Numbered from the stretch's first letter, positions 1 through 11,468 are shown. The stretch is 64,000 bases of DNA from Anagrus nilaparvatae (GCA_022575985.1 JAKSXM010000007.1:64076501-64140500); one strand, 5' to 3'. Translations and numbers: made by a program. Notes: generated from the sequence alone by a model not told the origin.

Positions 1-98
1 TAACCCTTTTTATCATCCTCATATTTAATACTTATAAAAACTTTTTTAACATGGAACATGTTCATTGGATGGGGTATTTGAAAAAGTTTGGCTTGGCA

Positions 99-347
99 GG
101 GGGGGGTCAAAAATTGACGTTTTAGGGGGGGGGGGGTCAAAAATTGACGCTTTTAGGGGGGGGGGGTCAAAAATTGACGCTTTCAGGGGGGGGTCAAAAA
201 TTGACGCTTTCAGGGGGGGGTCAAAAATTGACGCTTTTAGGGGGGGGTAAAAAATTGACGCTTTTAGGGGGGGGGTCAAAAATTGACGCTTTCAGGGGGG
301 GGGGGGGTCAAAAATTGACGCTTTTAGGGGGGGTCAAAAATTGACGA
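99..347 (+). repeat. Nine-unit G-tract / GTCAAAAATTGACG tandem array
   Basis: Nine units of about 26-30 bp each consist of a run of 7-12 G, the small inverted repeat GTCAAAAATTGAC and a CTTTTAG/CTTTCAG linker. Unit length varies mainly through the G run. All three plus frames therefore give repetitive open reading (for example KIDAFRGG), which is a by-product of the repeat and not a gene. The G runs could form G-quadruplexes on the plus strand. Confidence 0.9.
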
Positions 348-539
348 TTTTGGGGGGGGATGAAATGAACTTCGATTTAGGAACTTAGAATAATTTGAAG
401 TTGGAGTCAGGCCTTGATAACAACAAAAACTTAGAATACTTTAAGTTTATCGACTTAGAATAATTTATATTTCAGGATTTATTGTACTTTAGGTTTTTGG
501 ATTTATTACTGTTATGAGTGAACATGTTCCATGCTCGTT

Positions 540-560
540 GGTTGTGTAGTTACACAAACC
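540..560 (+). other. Terminal stem-loop of HINE-like copy A
   Basis: An imperfect inverted repeat (GGTTGTGTA / TACACAAACC, one bulged A, loop GT) sits 7 bp outside the right subterminal repeat. The same hairpin is present, inverted, at 17789-17809 and degraded at about 52082-52100. Its position matches the 3' hairpin of Helentron-type elements. Confidence 0.55.
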
Positions 561-574
561 GGTTATAAATTTTT

Positions 575-945
575 TTAATTTTAAAATGCCTATACGGGTT
601 TTTTGAGTCGTAGAATTCAAATATGTTAGAAATGTCATTCAATGCATTGCTGGGGGTAAATTAACCTCTTTCAGTTCTTATATAACCTCCTTATTATAAT
701 ATTAAATGGAATGTATGGTTAAAATCTGGTTTATTTTATTTAAAAAGACATTATCAGTTACCAAAAGAAAATATAAAATTAAGAAATAAAAATTTTTCAA
801 GTATTTTTAAGAATTAATATCTGGAGAAATAGAGGTGAAAAAATAGCAAATTCACCCCTAAGCAATGCGTTAAATTTCGGACATCATATTTGAATTCTAT
901 GACCAAAAAAACTTGAAAAAACCCGTATAGACATTATAAAATTAA
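575..945. repeat. Foldback repeat adjoining copy A
   Basis: The left arm (about 575-665) and right arm (about 845-945) are imperfect reverse complements. CTATACGGGTTTTTT at about 593 matches AAAAAACCCGTATAG at about 915, and GAATTCAAATATG matches CATATTTGAATTC. The CGGGTTTTTTGAGTCG phrase in the left arm belongs to the GGGTCGCTGA module family seen at 10.9, 23.3 and 53.7 kb. No target duplication was found. Confidence 0.55.
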
Positions 946-950
946 AAAGT

Positions 951-2900
951 ATAGTTTTCTTAAATATTAAATTTGGGGTGAAAATGGAGCTAATTTACCT
1001 ACAGAAATACCTTAATTACCTTTTTTTAAGGCATTATTGAATTTTGTGGCCCAAATAGCTCTTAAAGACATTTTAAAATTGAAGTGGATTTATTGTCTAT
1101 TCAGTAAATGCCAATAGCAATATAGTGGTACCTTTGAAAAACAATATCAAATATAGAATTATTTACACATAACTAAAAAATACTATTCTACAAAAAGTTA
1201 TTTTTTTCAACAAGTAAAAATACTAAAGCACTTAGAAAATTGGGAAAAATTAATGACTGAAGAACACCTTTTTAATTTTCAGCAAAGCCAAGCAAAATTA
1301 ATGAAAATTTTTCATATCTGAATTATATAAAAAAATTAAAACTAATGATTTTACAGACAAAATGGTGGATAGACAATTTTTTAATTTTACAGATCTGTAC
1401 AGATATGCGCAAAAAGTGGCAAAATACAGATCTGTACAGATCTGAAAAATGAAAATTACAGATCTGCGCAGATCAAAGATTTTTTTCATAGGGATACTTA
1501 CGAGGAGATAATTATATCTCCAGCTACTAGCACATCATTTAATAAGTGCGATTGTAGCATCTATTTGAAGTCTTTTCCTGCAGTGCCTACTAACCACAGT
1601 GGTCGTCGATACAAAGAGAGTCTGGTATCATCCTTTTCTTTGTTTATAAGGACCAATACAGCTTTTTTTGTAGCTTGATGAAAATCCCTGCTTGAATGCA
1701 TGTATTATACACATTAAGCATCAATACTGATGAAAGTTTGATGTTATACTGATGATCTTTGCTGGTACGCCATCATGATCAAGGAATTTTCCACTACGGT
1801 GAACGATTCCTCCTCTGTAAAATAAAGCTTTTGGATACATGTGGTAATAGCTATAAAATAAAAAAGAAATAAATAATTTTTATTTTTTAGTAAATAAGAA
1901 TAATGACTTAACGATCTCTTTAAAAACCGTTGTTATTGTGATTTTTAAATAAAATTTATTATGAAACTCGCAATATAAATTTTTATTTTACCAAATGTGA
2001 TTAAAGACCTATCAAACTTTGCATTCAGAAAAATAAAGTTTTATATTACTTTGCATTCAAGAAAATATATTATCCATGGCTATTTTATTTAAAGTCATTC
2101 AAAGAATATTTATTTTCTTCTATCTTCATTTTTTTGAAAATTAAATTGTTTTTACAGACAAAGCTCTTATATGTATGTAAAAAAATGTATAATATAAATA
2201 TTAATGGAGTAATATTTATAGTTGTTTATTGACCACAAAAAAGGTTTTATTATTCCCAAAGGTGTAGAATAAATAAATAAATATATATAGGTAGAATAAT
2301 AAAAAATACAATGCAACATTTATCGCATAAAGCATTTATTATATGGTATTGAATTTGTTTCTGTGTACTAGTGTAAGGTCAATTGTCGAGAACTTTAATG
2401 GGAATTGCAAAAAAATAAATTGCTGATTAAAGCATTTATTTTTTTTTTGAAATTAATAAAAATAATTAAAAAATACTTTCTTTTAAATATAAAAATATAT
2501 ACATTTTTTGTTTATTCTCTTTTTTTAAATGAATATTTTTTTATTTTCAAATTCTATTTTTCTTTATATTTTAGAAAATCTAAGATAATTAAAAAATACA
2601 TTCATAGCTACTTCAAATTAATCGTACTACTTTTATGTATATTTCGTTTTAATTAATCCCTGTTGATCTCGTTAACTTCTTTTAAATATTTGCATTTAAA
2701 ATTTACTATTCATGAACTTTAACAGAGATTAAGTTAATGATAGCAAATCACTATAACTCAGAACTATTAAAGTCTTTCTTGTATAGAGTTATGAAGAATT
2801 ATAAACTATAATTATAATCTTTAAGGAGGAAATTAAAAAGTTAAAAAAATAATTCAGAAAAAATTTTAGTAAAAGAAAAAAATTATATTGTAAAAATTTT
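951..2900. other. AT-rich intergenic stretch
   Basis: I see no gene here. Short AT-rich open frames at 1298-1489 and 2405-2656 are low complexity (Lys/Phe/Ile) with no family resemblance. The only structured piece is the palindrome cluster at 1389-1476. Confidence 0.6.
1389..1476. repeat. Cluster of ACAGATCTGT palindromes
   Basis: Within 88 bp the 8-mer CAGATCTG or a one-base variant recurs five times, giving nested palindromes such as AGATCTGTACAGATCT and GATCTGCGCAGATC, separated by AT-rich spacers. Function is unknown: it may be a short satellite or a binding-site cluster. Confidence 0.6.
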
Positions 2901-2927
2901 ATGTCGATTTTTAGGTAAGATTATCCT

Positions 2928-2995
2928 GTGGTGAAGATGAAATCGTGCCTTTTGAGTTTGTCAAGTCAAAAACTGGAAAGATCCTAATAAAATCA
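2928..2995 (+). repeat. Coding-like scrap repeated at 20.6 kb, FLYWCH-like at best
   Basis: This stretch and 20612-20690 are clearly related at DNA level (ATCGTKCCTTWTRAGTTTGTC then RGTCAAAAAMYGGAAAAG). Both translate in the same frame as I-V-P-[FY]-x-F-V-[KR]-S-K-x-G-K, the kind of start seen in FLYWCH zinc-finger domains (FVKSKRGK). The reading is open for only about 20-30 residues. It is more likely a dispersed repeat carrying a decayed domain than a working exon. Confidence 0.25.
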
Positions 2996-3224
2996 AAATT
3001 TTGAAGAAGAAAGAACCCCGCACAAAAGGATAGGAAATGGCCGTTCGGTCAAATTGGCTGAAATTTGGATATGTTATAGATTTCATCATTCTGAACAAAA
3101 GTCTCAATGTGCACAAAGCTCAAAAGTCCCAACTTTGGCTGCTACGGAGCTTGAAAGCTCCAAAGCTCCATCATAACAAAATTACTTACAAACCTTTTTT
3201 CTTTTATTTTTAAAGTGTATCTTT

Positions 3225-3430
3225 ATATTTTTGAAGTCACCGATTTCGAATTTGATATCAGATTGACAAAATTGTTAGTTGACAGCTGTCAATTAGCTGT
3301 CAAAACTCTAAAATAAGAAAACTTTATAGATTAGCCGAGATTTATGTTTTTGATTTCAAATCTGATGTCAATTTAATATTATTGATAGTTAGCAGCTGTC
3401 AATTAACTTTCAAATTGTCAAAAAAAAAAT
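3225..3430 (+). repeat. Two diverged tandem modules with TTGACAGCTGTCAA
   Basis: Two copies of about 120 bp each carry a GAAGTCACCGATTTCGAATTTGATATCAG-like core followed by the palindrome GTTGACAGCTGTCAATTA (3279 and about 3389). The core resembles the TCGCTGATTACGAATCTGAAG modules at 11.24, 11.39, 12.72 and 12.86 kb, so this is a distant member of that family. Confidence 0.5.
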
Positions 3431-3439
3431 ATATAACAA

Positions 3440-5700
3440 TAGTTTTTAAAAAGATAGTATGTTTCTGATGTAACTAATTGTTAAATATTATATTATTTCA
3501 TACTAGGCATAGTTGACAGTTGGACATTAAAGTCAAATAACTTTTTTAGTAATAAAAATCCGTTCTTAGATTTACCCAGGACCACCGACGTGGACGTAAT
3601 GGATACTGATCTCTGTGTTCATGTGTGCGTTTGTGCGTGTTTATGTATTTAAGTGGTTTTGGTTGCAAGTGTATATGATCGTATTCGTGTTTTAGTGTAA
3701 AATATATGCATTTGTGAAATTACCTATTTATATGATCTGGTAAGTAAAAGTTAAAATAAAAAGAGAGAGAGAAGAATTAAAGAAAAATTAAAGCTTGTCG
3801 TTATTTATGAACTAATTTAATAAATTTTTACTCCACTGCTTTATGCCTTAAAAAAGTGTCAAAATTTTTTCTGGAAAAATTTTAACCACTGCTAATATGA
3901 CTTTTTTTTTATATTTCACTGTTCTAAAAATTTGAAAATATCAATTTGCAAATTTTCTGTGGCCTCTGAAAAACGTAACCTGTATTTCAGCAACAAATTG
4001 TACGATTGGCTTCATTTTTTTTAATGGATAGGTCTTAATTTGTATACTACAAAAATATAATTTATTAAAGTAGCGAACTTCAATTTTTGAGGCGAAATTA
4101 ATCAAAGCCCAAATGCAATCTATTCGTCTATTTTTTTCATAAAACTTTTCACACTTTCCTGCTGTAATAAACTCCAAGAGCTAGAAAAAAATATTTCTTT
4201 TGTTTCAGAATATGAATATATATTAACATGTCTTTTGTCTATCTATGAGCATGATAATGTATATTCAAACTCCATAGATACAAAAAGGAGTAGACGGAGC
4301 ATCGAGCTTATGATGCGTCCATCGTCTAAAAAGAGAGAAAAGATTACTGTATTTCTATACTTTACTTTGGTTTTAAAGAGCATTTTTTTTTTAAGTAATT
4401 ATAAAATTGATTATTTTATAAAATATTATGTTTTTAATTGAGTTGTTAACATATAATACTTGACATTTTAATGATTTGCGGAAAATGAAAATAGTAATAA
4501 ATTAAAGAACGTGGTGAGATTGAAAAAGTAAAAAATCGTATTAGAGAATTAATGATTTAACTTACCTCAATAATATAAGTAAGCCTTAACATTGATAAAG
4601 AGAAATAGTTTCAAAAAGAAAACAATTAAGAAATAGAGTAATTACAAAAACCCAAATCTAGAATTTAAAAAATTTAACAATATTGATTTAAAAGTATGAA
4701 AATAATAATTTTACATATGAAGTTTTAAATTTTCTAAAGACTTGTCAGTTTTATAAAAAAAAAAAAAATATCTTAATAAAAATAAACCAAAGGTTCTAAT
4801 AGTACAGAGAAATTTTTTTTCCAGTTACCACAAGCAGATAAAATATTCAGTATGTATGAAATTGCAGTTTGTTATAATATATCAAGTCTCTTTATTGATA
4901 CATGCCACAAAAGTAAGGGTATTTTGGCGTCAGATTTTGATTTATGAGAAAAAGGAAGCTTATCGCTCGTAATGCTTTATTCCTCTATTTTTGCCCATAC
5001 TCCTTTGCAAGTATGATGTACATAAATTTAAATAATAATGATCAATACATGTTCTAGTAACTTAATTTGAATCATGAATAATTTTTTAAGGAAATATATA
5101 TTGTGAATTTTAATTTTTACTTGCGTGTGTAAAAATTAATATCCAGTGAGAAATATGTTTAAAAAATTAGTACCTTTTTGCCATGCTGGATAATCGTGGT
5201 CTTAAGAATTTAATTCGTAATTAAATAAATACGAAAGTATTTTAGAATAAACGAAAATTAGATTAGCTAAACCAAAAGTTATAAAAAGTTAGTATAATGA
5301 AATGAAAAAAAAATAATAAAAATAGCATTAAAATTTGACTAGAAAATAAAGTAAAGAAATAAATAAAAGAAAATAAAATAAGCAATGGGAAATAACATAA
5401 AAACTTCATGAAAAAAATCATAGATTTTATAAAGAAAAGAAAAGCAGTTAAATGCAGATTATATCTACGATCAAAAGGTTTTAAAAAAATGAATAGAGTA
5501 AATAAATTTTATTTAACTAATGATATGTTAATAATTTAATGATATTATTTTTAAGAAATGAGACAAAGAAATTAAAAATTGCAGAAATTAAGATCCAAGA
5601 TAATTCATTATGAAATAGTAGCAATAAATAAATAATTTGTAGAATAGCTACTATGAAAATCTATAATTTTGTCGTTAAGGAATATAATAAAATTTTATGA
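3440..5700. other. AT-rich intergenic stretch
   Basis: No gene, RNA or element was recognised. Open frames at 3941-4177 (minus) and 4235-4441 (plus) have no recognisable motifs. Short GT-rich and GA-rich simple sequence lies near 3600-3690 and 3760-3775. Confidence 0.55.
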
Positions 5701-5719
5701 TCTTAACTAACATCTTAAC

Positions 5720-5903
5720 ACTCTAGAGACGGTTATCTCGTGAAAGAGACATTAAATATTTGAATTTTATCAAGTTTTCTTGCTAATAAAAAATTAAAAT
5801 ATTGAACTAATGACTTATTTGACTAAAAAAATATTAAACCTAAAATCTATGAAAACTCATCATAGATTTTAAAACTTCTAATTTACAAAAACGTCTCTAG
5901 AGT
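5720..5903. mobile_element. Possible small MITE with 12-bp TIRs
   Basis: ACTCTAGAGACG at 5720-5731 is the exact reverse complement of CGTCTCTAGAGT at 5892-5903. The interior is AT-rich and non-coding. The flanks (TTAAC and ATTAAAC) hint at but do not prove a target duplication. In sequence this AT-rich a 12-bp mixed-composition inverted pair is unlikely by chance, but only one copy is seen. Confidence 0.35.
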
Positions 5904-6143
5904 ATTAAACAACTTTATTATACATAAATTTATTAATTAACAATCTTTGACAAATTATTAACTTTGATTAATGTGCTTTCAATATTAAATATATTATAAC
6001 AGGAAAAACCATAAATGTCACCAAAGAATTTAATACAACAATTTATTTTGATTTATTATATATTTGTCTTCATAAAATTAATACTTTTTAGCAGAATTCG
6101 AAAAAAGTTTTTGTTTTATATTTTTAAATTTGATGAAGAAATT

Positions 6144-6301
6144 ATGCACCTGTACATAAATTTTTTTAAAATAAATTTTAGGTTTTTAATTATTTTTATT
6201 TGGTTATGTTGTTTACTAGAATCTTCATGTTCAAAAGATAAAGGACTAAAGTCAATGACATACCCACAGAAGAAAATAGGCGAATCAGAGCATAAAGCAA
6301 A
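6144..6301 (+). CDS. Candidate first coding exon of a secreted protein (partial)
   Basis: From ATG 6144 the frame gives about 52 residues. A short basic N-terminus leads into a hydrophobic core (FLIIFIWLCCLL) ending in small residues and Cys (ESSCSKDK), which looks like a signal peptide. A polar, Lys-rich segment (TYPQKKIGESEHKAK) follows. Immediately after, at 6302, stands a consensus splice donor (AAA|GTAAGA), so the in-frame stop (GCA AAG TAA) may lie inside an intron. An upstream in-frame ATG at 6015 adds a long AT-rich hydrophobic lead and is less likely. No downstream partner exon is identifiable, the product is not recognised, and a chance open frame is a real alternative. Confidence 0.3.
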
Positions 6302-6319
6302 GTAAGAACTAAATAAGAT

Positions 6320-7490
6320 GTGTCCTCCATGGGTAATATTATTAACCCTGAATGGATTTAGGGTGTCAGTCTAATTAATCACTTGATGATTATTTCAACT
6401 TTGTTGAATTTAACATTGCTTTAGATACCAAAAATACAAAATTTTCAAGATTTGACGGTATTATACTTACCGAACGGTACACGAATTGCTTATAAAGTAT
6501 AAACTTCTATGATTGAAAATTTTTAATGAAATGTATAAACAAAATGATGATCTAAATAATTAACAAAAATCATTTATCCATTTTATTGATAAACAAAGAA
6601 GGCATATGACCCCTAGCTTGTAAAATATAATAAATCATTACCAGAATATCCATGCAGATTCAGAAAAAGGGCGGTCAACTGCAGATAATTTAATTAAATG
6701 AGTATTAAAAGTATACGAAAGCATTTTTAGATATAGAAATTTCTTAAAGTATCTTGTCAAATGCTTTTATCAGTATAGGCCGCTCAAAATTGCTTACTTA
6801 TGAAAAGTTTCTTAATATAGTGATTTATCCCCCAGTAAAAAAGCATAAAGGTGTTATTAAGAGTCTAATGGCTATGATTATTAGTAATAAATAGATAAAT
6901 ATAAATAAACGTACATATGATGTTTAGGGTTGCTGGAACCAATAAGCACAACGAATTAGAGGTTAAAATTGAACTTTGTTAAAACGAGTATAAGTACACG
7001 TCCGGATAACTCATGATATTTTACTGTCCTTTTTATTACATTTTTAATTTGCTTACATACTCATGGCTCTCAAAATATAAATGTTATTGTATATTTGTTA
7101 CATAATCTTATGTTATATTTTACGTAATAATAAACTATGTTTTCCTAATTTATGATATGCTTTCATAATCTGAAACATCTATTATTTGATTAATTAGCTT
7201 AAATATTATTTATGGCATTAACTTAAAATATTTATAATTGTTATTTTACGTAACTATTATTTAATTATTAATTATTTATTTTGTTAATTATTTCATAACA
7301 GTGTAAGTCAAAGGTGAATGTTAAGTCGCCTAATAAACATTCTTTTCGTATCAAAACTCACGCATAATCTTCCAAAGGACGTAAAAGTCTCATAATAAAA
7401 AATTTTTAAATCTTTTAAAGTAAAATTATTATATAAAATGTGGTTTAAATATCTCTGAGTTTCAAAATATTATGCTAAAGGAATATATAC
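6320..7490. other. AT-rich intergenic stretch
   Basis: No gene or repeat was recognised here. A weak hairpin (GGGTAATATTATTAACCC) lies at about 6331-6348. Confidence 0.5.
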
Positions 7491-7493
7491 ATA

Positions 7494-7917
7494 CACTGTA
7501 AGTAGTAACTTTCTTAGATTTACAAAAAAAATAGAATTTTTTCGAAAAATTAGTGAATTTTCAAAAAATGTAAATATTCGATAAAAATCGTAAATTTACT
7601 AAATTTAGTATATTATCGAAAAATTCGAGAATTCTCGATTTTTTTTTGTGAATTTACGAAAAAAGTTATAAATTCATAACTATTTTTCGTAAATTTACAA
7701 CTATCTTTTGAAAATTTTCGAAAAAAAATAGTAAATTATCAATTTTTCTTGCGAATTCGCAAAAAAAAATCGAGAATACCCGAATTTTTCGATAATATAC
7801 TAAATTTAGTAAATTTACGATTCTTTTCGAATATTTACAAATTTTTTCGAAATTTTACTAATTTTTTGAAAATGTTCTAATTTTTTTGTCAATATAAGAA
7901 AGTTACTTTTTACAGTG
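7494..7917. mobile_element. Mariner-like foldback MITE, complete, TA target duplication
   Basis: The element starts CACTGTAAGTAGTAACTTTC and ends with the inverted GAAAGTTAC...TTACAGTG, flanked by TA on both sides (7492-7493, 7918-7919). Nearly the whole 424 bp folds on itself: paired blocks include TAAATTTACTAAATTTAGTA-type arms and CGAGAATTCTCG near the left-centre. No coding potential. TA duplication and a CAC/CAG terminus suit the Tc1/mariner superfamily. A second, left-truncated copy ends at 44021, supporting a mobile family. Confidence 0.75.
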
Positions 7918-8172
7918 TATATATTAGCCTGGTACTTACTATAAAAATTTGCTTTGAATTTTGATTACCGGATCAGATAAATTGTTATCTATCAAAAAAA
8001 TAAGTTTCCTAAAATAATAGCAAAATTAATCATTCCTATATATTGTCACCAAATGCATGGGTTCTTATAGAGTTTTTTGTTCCCATAAGTAATAATGTTA
8101 TTTTCTTGCACTTGGTAGGAGTACTTAGCAGCGATTCAATGAGCTACCTGCTAATCGAAAGTATAAGCAAGA

Positions 8173-8700
8173 AAGCATGGTCTTAGGCTCATCAAATCTT
8201 GTACCTCTGAAGCACTTCGTAAGCGCCTCATTGAGTCTCTTGTGATTCCCCATTTGGATTACTGCTCAGCAGTTTATTCTGATATTTCTAATGAACTGAG
8301 TGGGCAATTACAGAGACTCACTAATTCAGGTATTAGGTACATTTTTGGTTTGAGACGACAAGAACACATTACATCATACAGGAAGCGTCTTGGTTGGATG
8401 CTTAACGTGACCAGAACTGACTACTTTGCATCCCTTATTATGTATAGAATTGTGCGTATAAGAGAACCTCCTTTGTTATGCACTTCATTTGAACCATACA
8501 AATCAGACAAACCTACTAGAGGCCCCCGTAAAGACCTTAAGGTTACCACAGTACCCACTGACTGGGGTCTATACTCTTTTCAAGTAAAGTATGCGAATCA
8601 ATGGAATTCGATTCCCCCCTGTATAAGGGATTTACCATCTTATTCTCGTTTTAAAAAGAGTATCAGACTTTACTTTCATAAATTAGAGAATGAACAATAG
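8173..8700 (+). pseudogene. Jockey/CR1-type non-LTR retrotransposon RT C-terminus (5'-truncated)
   Basis: The open frame reads from about 8173 (HGLRLIKSCTSEALRKRL) through PHLDYCSAVYSD (a block following the RT thumb), YIFGLRRQEHIT, RGPRKDL and the C-terminal signature WNSIPPCIRDL, to a stop at 8698-8700. This is the part of ORF2 downstream of the RT catalytic domain, so palm motifs and endonuclease are missing. The 150-residue frame is intact, suggesting a fairly young 5'-truncated insertion. Closest relative in the window is the 13069-13641 copy, sharing most motifs. The element would have moved by target-primed reverse transcription; this copy cannot move by itself. Confidence 0.85.
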
Positions 8701-9083
8701 CGTTGATGCCATTTTCAACAATCATCTTGTAATTGACTATGTATTATTGATGTTTACTATTTAACTATTTACTTATTTACTATTAACAGTTAACTTTTGA
8801 ATAGTCATTTTATTGTAAATTTTCTTTTATTTAACTATATTTATGTACAGATTATATTTTATAACCATTCAGTATTATTTCTTTAACTAGTTATTGTAAA
8901 TTTTTCTTTTATTTAATTTTAATTTAAGTATACATAAAAATTTTATTCTTATATATTGTAAATTGTATTAATATCTATTGATTTATGTATTATATTATTA
9001 TGTATTTAATTGACAATTGAGTGTGTTAAATGATTTATATTTTGTAGTTGGCAAATAAAGATTAATAATAATAATAATAATAA
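8173..9083 (+). mobile_element. Non-LTR retrotransposon copy 1 with (TAA)n tail
   Basis: The RT C-terminal frame is followed by about 360 bp of AT-rich 3' UTR (8701-9060) and ends with AATAAAG then (TAATAA)n at 9063-9083. Short 3' tandem tails instead of poly(A) are typical of CR1/Jockey-like families. Copies at 11469-11935, 13069-13969, 18804-20090 and 32084-33248 end in the same way. The 5' end is truncated near 8173. Confidence 0.8.
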
Positions 9084-9089
9084 GCAACA

Positions 9090-10930
9090 TTTTTAAAATA
9101 ACTGCCAGGCTAATATGCAACCATAAAGTGCTAAAAAGCGTTGAACTGACTAAATTAATTTTACAAAAATTTTACAAACTTCTTGGTTAAAACGTAAATA
9201 ATTAATTATAAATTTTATTTAAAATTGTAGGTTTTAAAATTAAATTTAATATAATGCTATATATACTATATATAATATATATATATAGTATATTTATCAT
9301 AAATGACTATGTATATATAACCACACTAACATTTAATTCTCACGAGAAATAAAATATAAACTTGTAAAATGATATTTAGAGTAATAACTGTCAGAATTTA
9401 TAAATGAAAAAAAAAAATATATAATATATTTCATTAAAAAAAAGTGTATTATTAATGCTACATAGTTGAAAATAATATTGTTAACAAAATAAGTTTATTA
9501 TCTGGAAAATACATTTTAATCAAGAGAAAAGCAAAGAAAGTAGAAGTATAGGTACGCTATGTAATAAGGAAATTATAATATATATATATACATTGTATAC
9601 AAATAAATTGGTTACTGATTTTAATGGTTTTTGATAGAAAGAAGAAGTAAAGTAATTTATGTTACATAAAATAATTTTATAATTAAATTTTAATATAGAA
9701 ACTTAAAATATATAGGTTTTTTTCTTATCTAATTTAAAATATATTAAAATATTTTAAAGAATAATTGTTTTATAAACTAAAATTAGTGGTTTTACTTGTG
9801 AATTTTAAGTACTCTTATTTAAAATTTTCTCTTGTCAAAGTGACATTTGAGGTCATTATTTAATTTAAATACAAATATACAAAAAGCATGTAAATTACTT
9901 AATACCATCCTTTTTGGTTGAAAAAGCAATTATTTAATCTAGTTTATTTACAAGTAAATATACAGTCAGAAGTTTAATTAAATAAGAATTCATTTATGGC
10001 CAACGAGTACTTAAAGAAAATTTAACTAAAGAAAGTTTATATCTTATACTCTTAATTTGAATCATAAAATGTTTAAAAATTAGTTAGTAAAAGATTTATT
10101 TTTTAAAGCTATATTTAAATTGTTAAATAATGATTAATTTTAAGAATGGATTTTAATGCATCTCATAAATTAATTAAAAACGTATTATAATTCTTACACG
10201 AACACCTGTCAAGATGCTCATTTATTTTATATATCACAAAATAAGAAAGATTAATAAGTTAGTAAGTTATATATATTATTATAAAAGGTTTGCAATTTTT
10301 AATGTGGTTTTATATTATATAAATTATTAATAAATTTATTTAAGAAAGATAAGGTTATATAAAATGTAAATTATTAAAATGTAAATTATTTAAATGAATT
10401 TTCAAGATGAAAATAAATAAATGTCTTTAATATTGTGTACTCTGAGTGTATTATAATTTAGCATTGTTATATATGTGGAAAAACCATTGTTGTGAATTAA
10501 GTTGACTTACTGTTATATATAGACTCTTGTTTAATGTACTGTATGAATTATTTAAAACCATATGGTTCTTACATATTTCAGTAATGTATGCATTTTCGAA
10601 GAATATTTTGTAAAGATTGCTTTTGGCGTTTTTAACTTGTTGCATTTTTTATGTTTTTGATTATACACTGTTATTTTTTTTTTCTTAGTTTCTTTGAAAT
10701 TTATTTTAAAGTTTGTTTTTTTATGATTTTATTGTCCGAGTAAACTTAATAGTACAAAGTTTGCTTTTTTTTGGTTTTAAAAAACGAATCTTGTTTTTAT
10801 ATAATATTGTTATAAAAGCGGTATTTTTCATAATATCCAGAGAAGTAGATAAGTTTAAAATCAAGTAGTCTCTGAATTTAGAGAATCTTCCAGAAACTCC
10901 AATCTTTGTACGAGTTTGGTTCTATTGTTA
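9090..10930. other. AT-rich intergenic stretch with TA microsatellites
   Basis: No gene was recognised. TA-rich simple repeats occur at about 9255-9290 and 9570-9585. The minus open frame at 10451-10645 has no recognisable feature. Confidence 0.55.
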
Positions 10931-10939
10931 CCATAAGAT

Positions 10940-11070
10940 TTGGTCTAGTATAGGTTTTTTGGGTCGCTGTTCAAGAATTTCCGGGACTTTTTTATGAAAA
11001 ATTAATATTTCACCTTTAAACAATCAAAAACTATCCTCGAAATGGGGTAATTTTCTACGTAATTTCAATT
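10940..11070 (+). repeat. GGGTCGCTG module (type 1), single copy
   Basis: The sequence runs GGTTTTTTGGGTCGCTGTTC, AAGAATTTCCGGGACTTTTTT, AATTAATATTTCACC, then AAAAACTATCCTC/AAATGGGG. The same ordered set of phrases is repeated four times at 23.3-23.8 kb, three times per arm at 53.66-54.38 kb and once at 59.65 kb. Confidence 0.65.
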
Positions 11071-11224
11071 TCAGTCTTTAATTTTGCGAAAAAACTTTTT
11101 TTACTCTTAATTAAACATCAGGTAATAATAAATAAAAAATCTTAACCCACGCACAGTGGGACAAGCATATAAAAAAATGGGACATGGTAAAAAATTGTTA
11201 AATTATTTAAATTGAATGTTGTTT

Positions 11225-11465
11225 ATTTATGTTTTCGAGGTCGCTGACTACGAATCTGAAATCAAAACTAGCTATTTTATTCAGGAATTGCGAAAATTTA
11301 GCAAATTTAATATTTAGTAAATTAAAATTCAAAAAGTTAGTACAAAATAATATAGTTGTATAAATTCTTTGTTCACTTATGTTTTCGAGATCGCTGATTA
11401 CAAATCTGAAGTTAAACTATCCGACTTTGTTTTGGTGAATGCGAAAATTCAAACAATATAATTAA
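11225..11465 (+). repeat. TCGCTGATTACGAATCTGAAG modules (type 2), two copies
   Basis: Two tandem units have cores at 11241 and 11391 (spacing 150 bp): TTATGTTTTCGAGRTCGCTGA, then CGAATCTGAAGT, AAA, a TTTTATTCAGGAATTGCGAAAATTYA-like tail. Two more units lie at 12705-12945 beyond intervening retroelement fragments, so this may be one array interrupted by insertions at 11469-12690. Confidence 0.65.
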
Positions 11466-11468
11466 AAA

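Larger units (their letters stand above)
46..573 (+). mobile_element. HINE/DINE-like non-autonomous Helentron element, copy A
   Basis: A 15-bp subterminal inverted repeat CATGGAACATGTTCA at 50-64 is matched exactly by TGAACATGTTCCATG at 519-533. Between them lies a G-run tandem array (99-347) and a unique stretch. Just outside the right repeat is a stem-loop (540-560), then TTATAAATTTTTT, after which similarity to the two other copies stops near 573. Subterminal inverted repeats, a core with tandem repeats and a 3' hairpin with no target duplication are the known layout of Helentron-associated elements (DINE-1/HINE). The inverted copy at 17778-18614 and the end fragment at about 52020-52113 define the boundaries. 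Class assignment is inference; repeat-family status is direct observation. Confidence 0.6.

Noticed and set aside
46..344. Open frames with KIDAFRGG / KLTLLGGG peptide repeats on both strands
   Set aside because: They arise because the tandem unit has no stop in several frames; peptides follow the DNA repeat and unit length is not a multiple of three throughout.
2405..2656. 83-codon plus frame
   Set aside because: Lys/Phe/Ile/Leu low-complexity translation of AT-rich DNA; no motif, no splice context.
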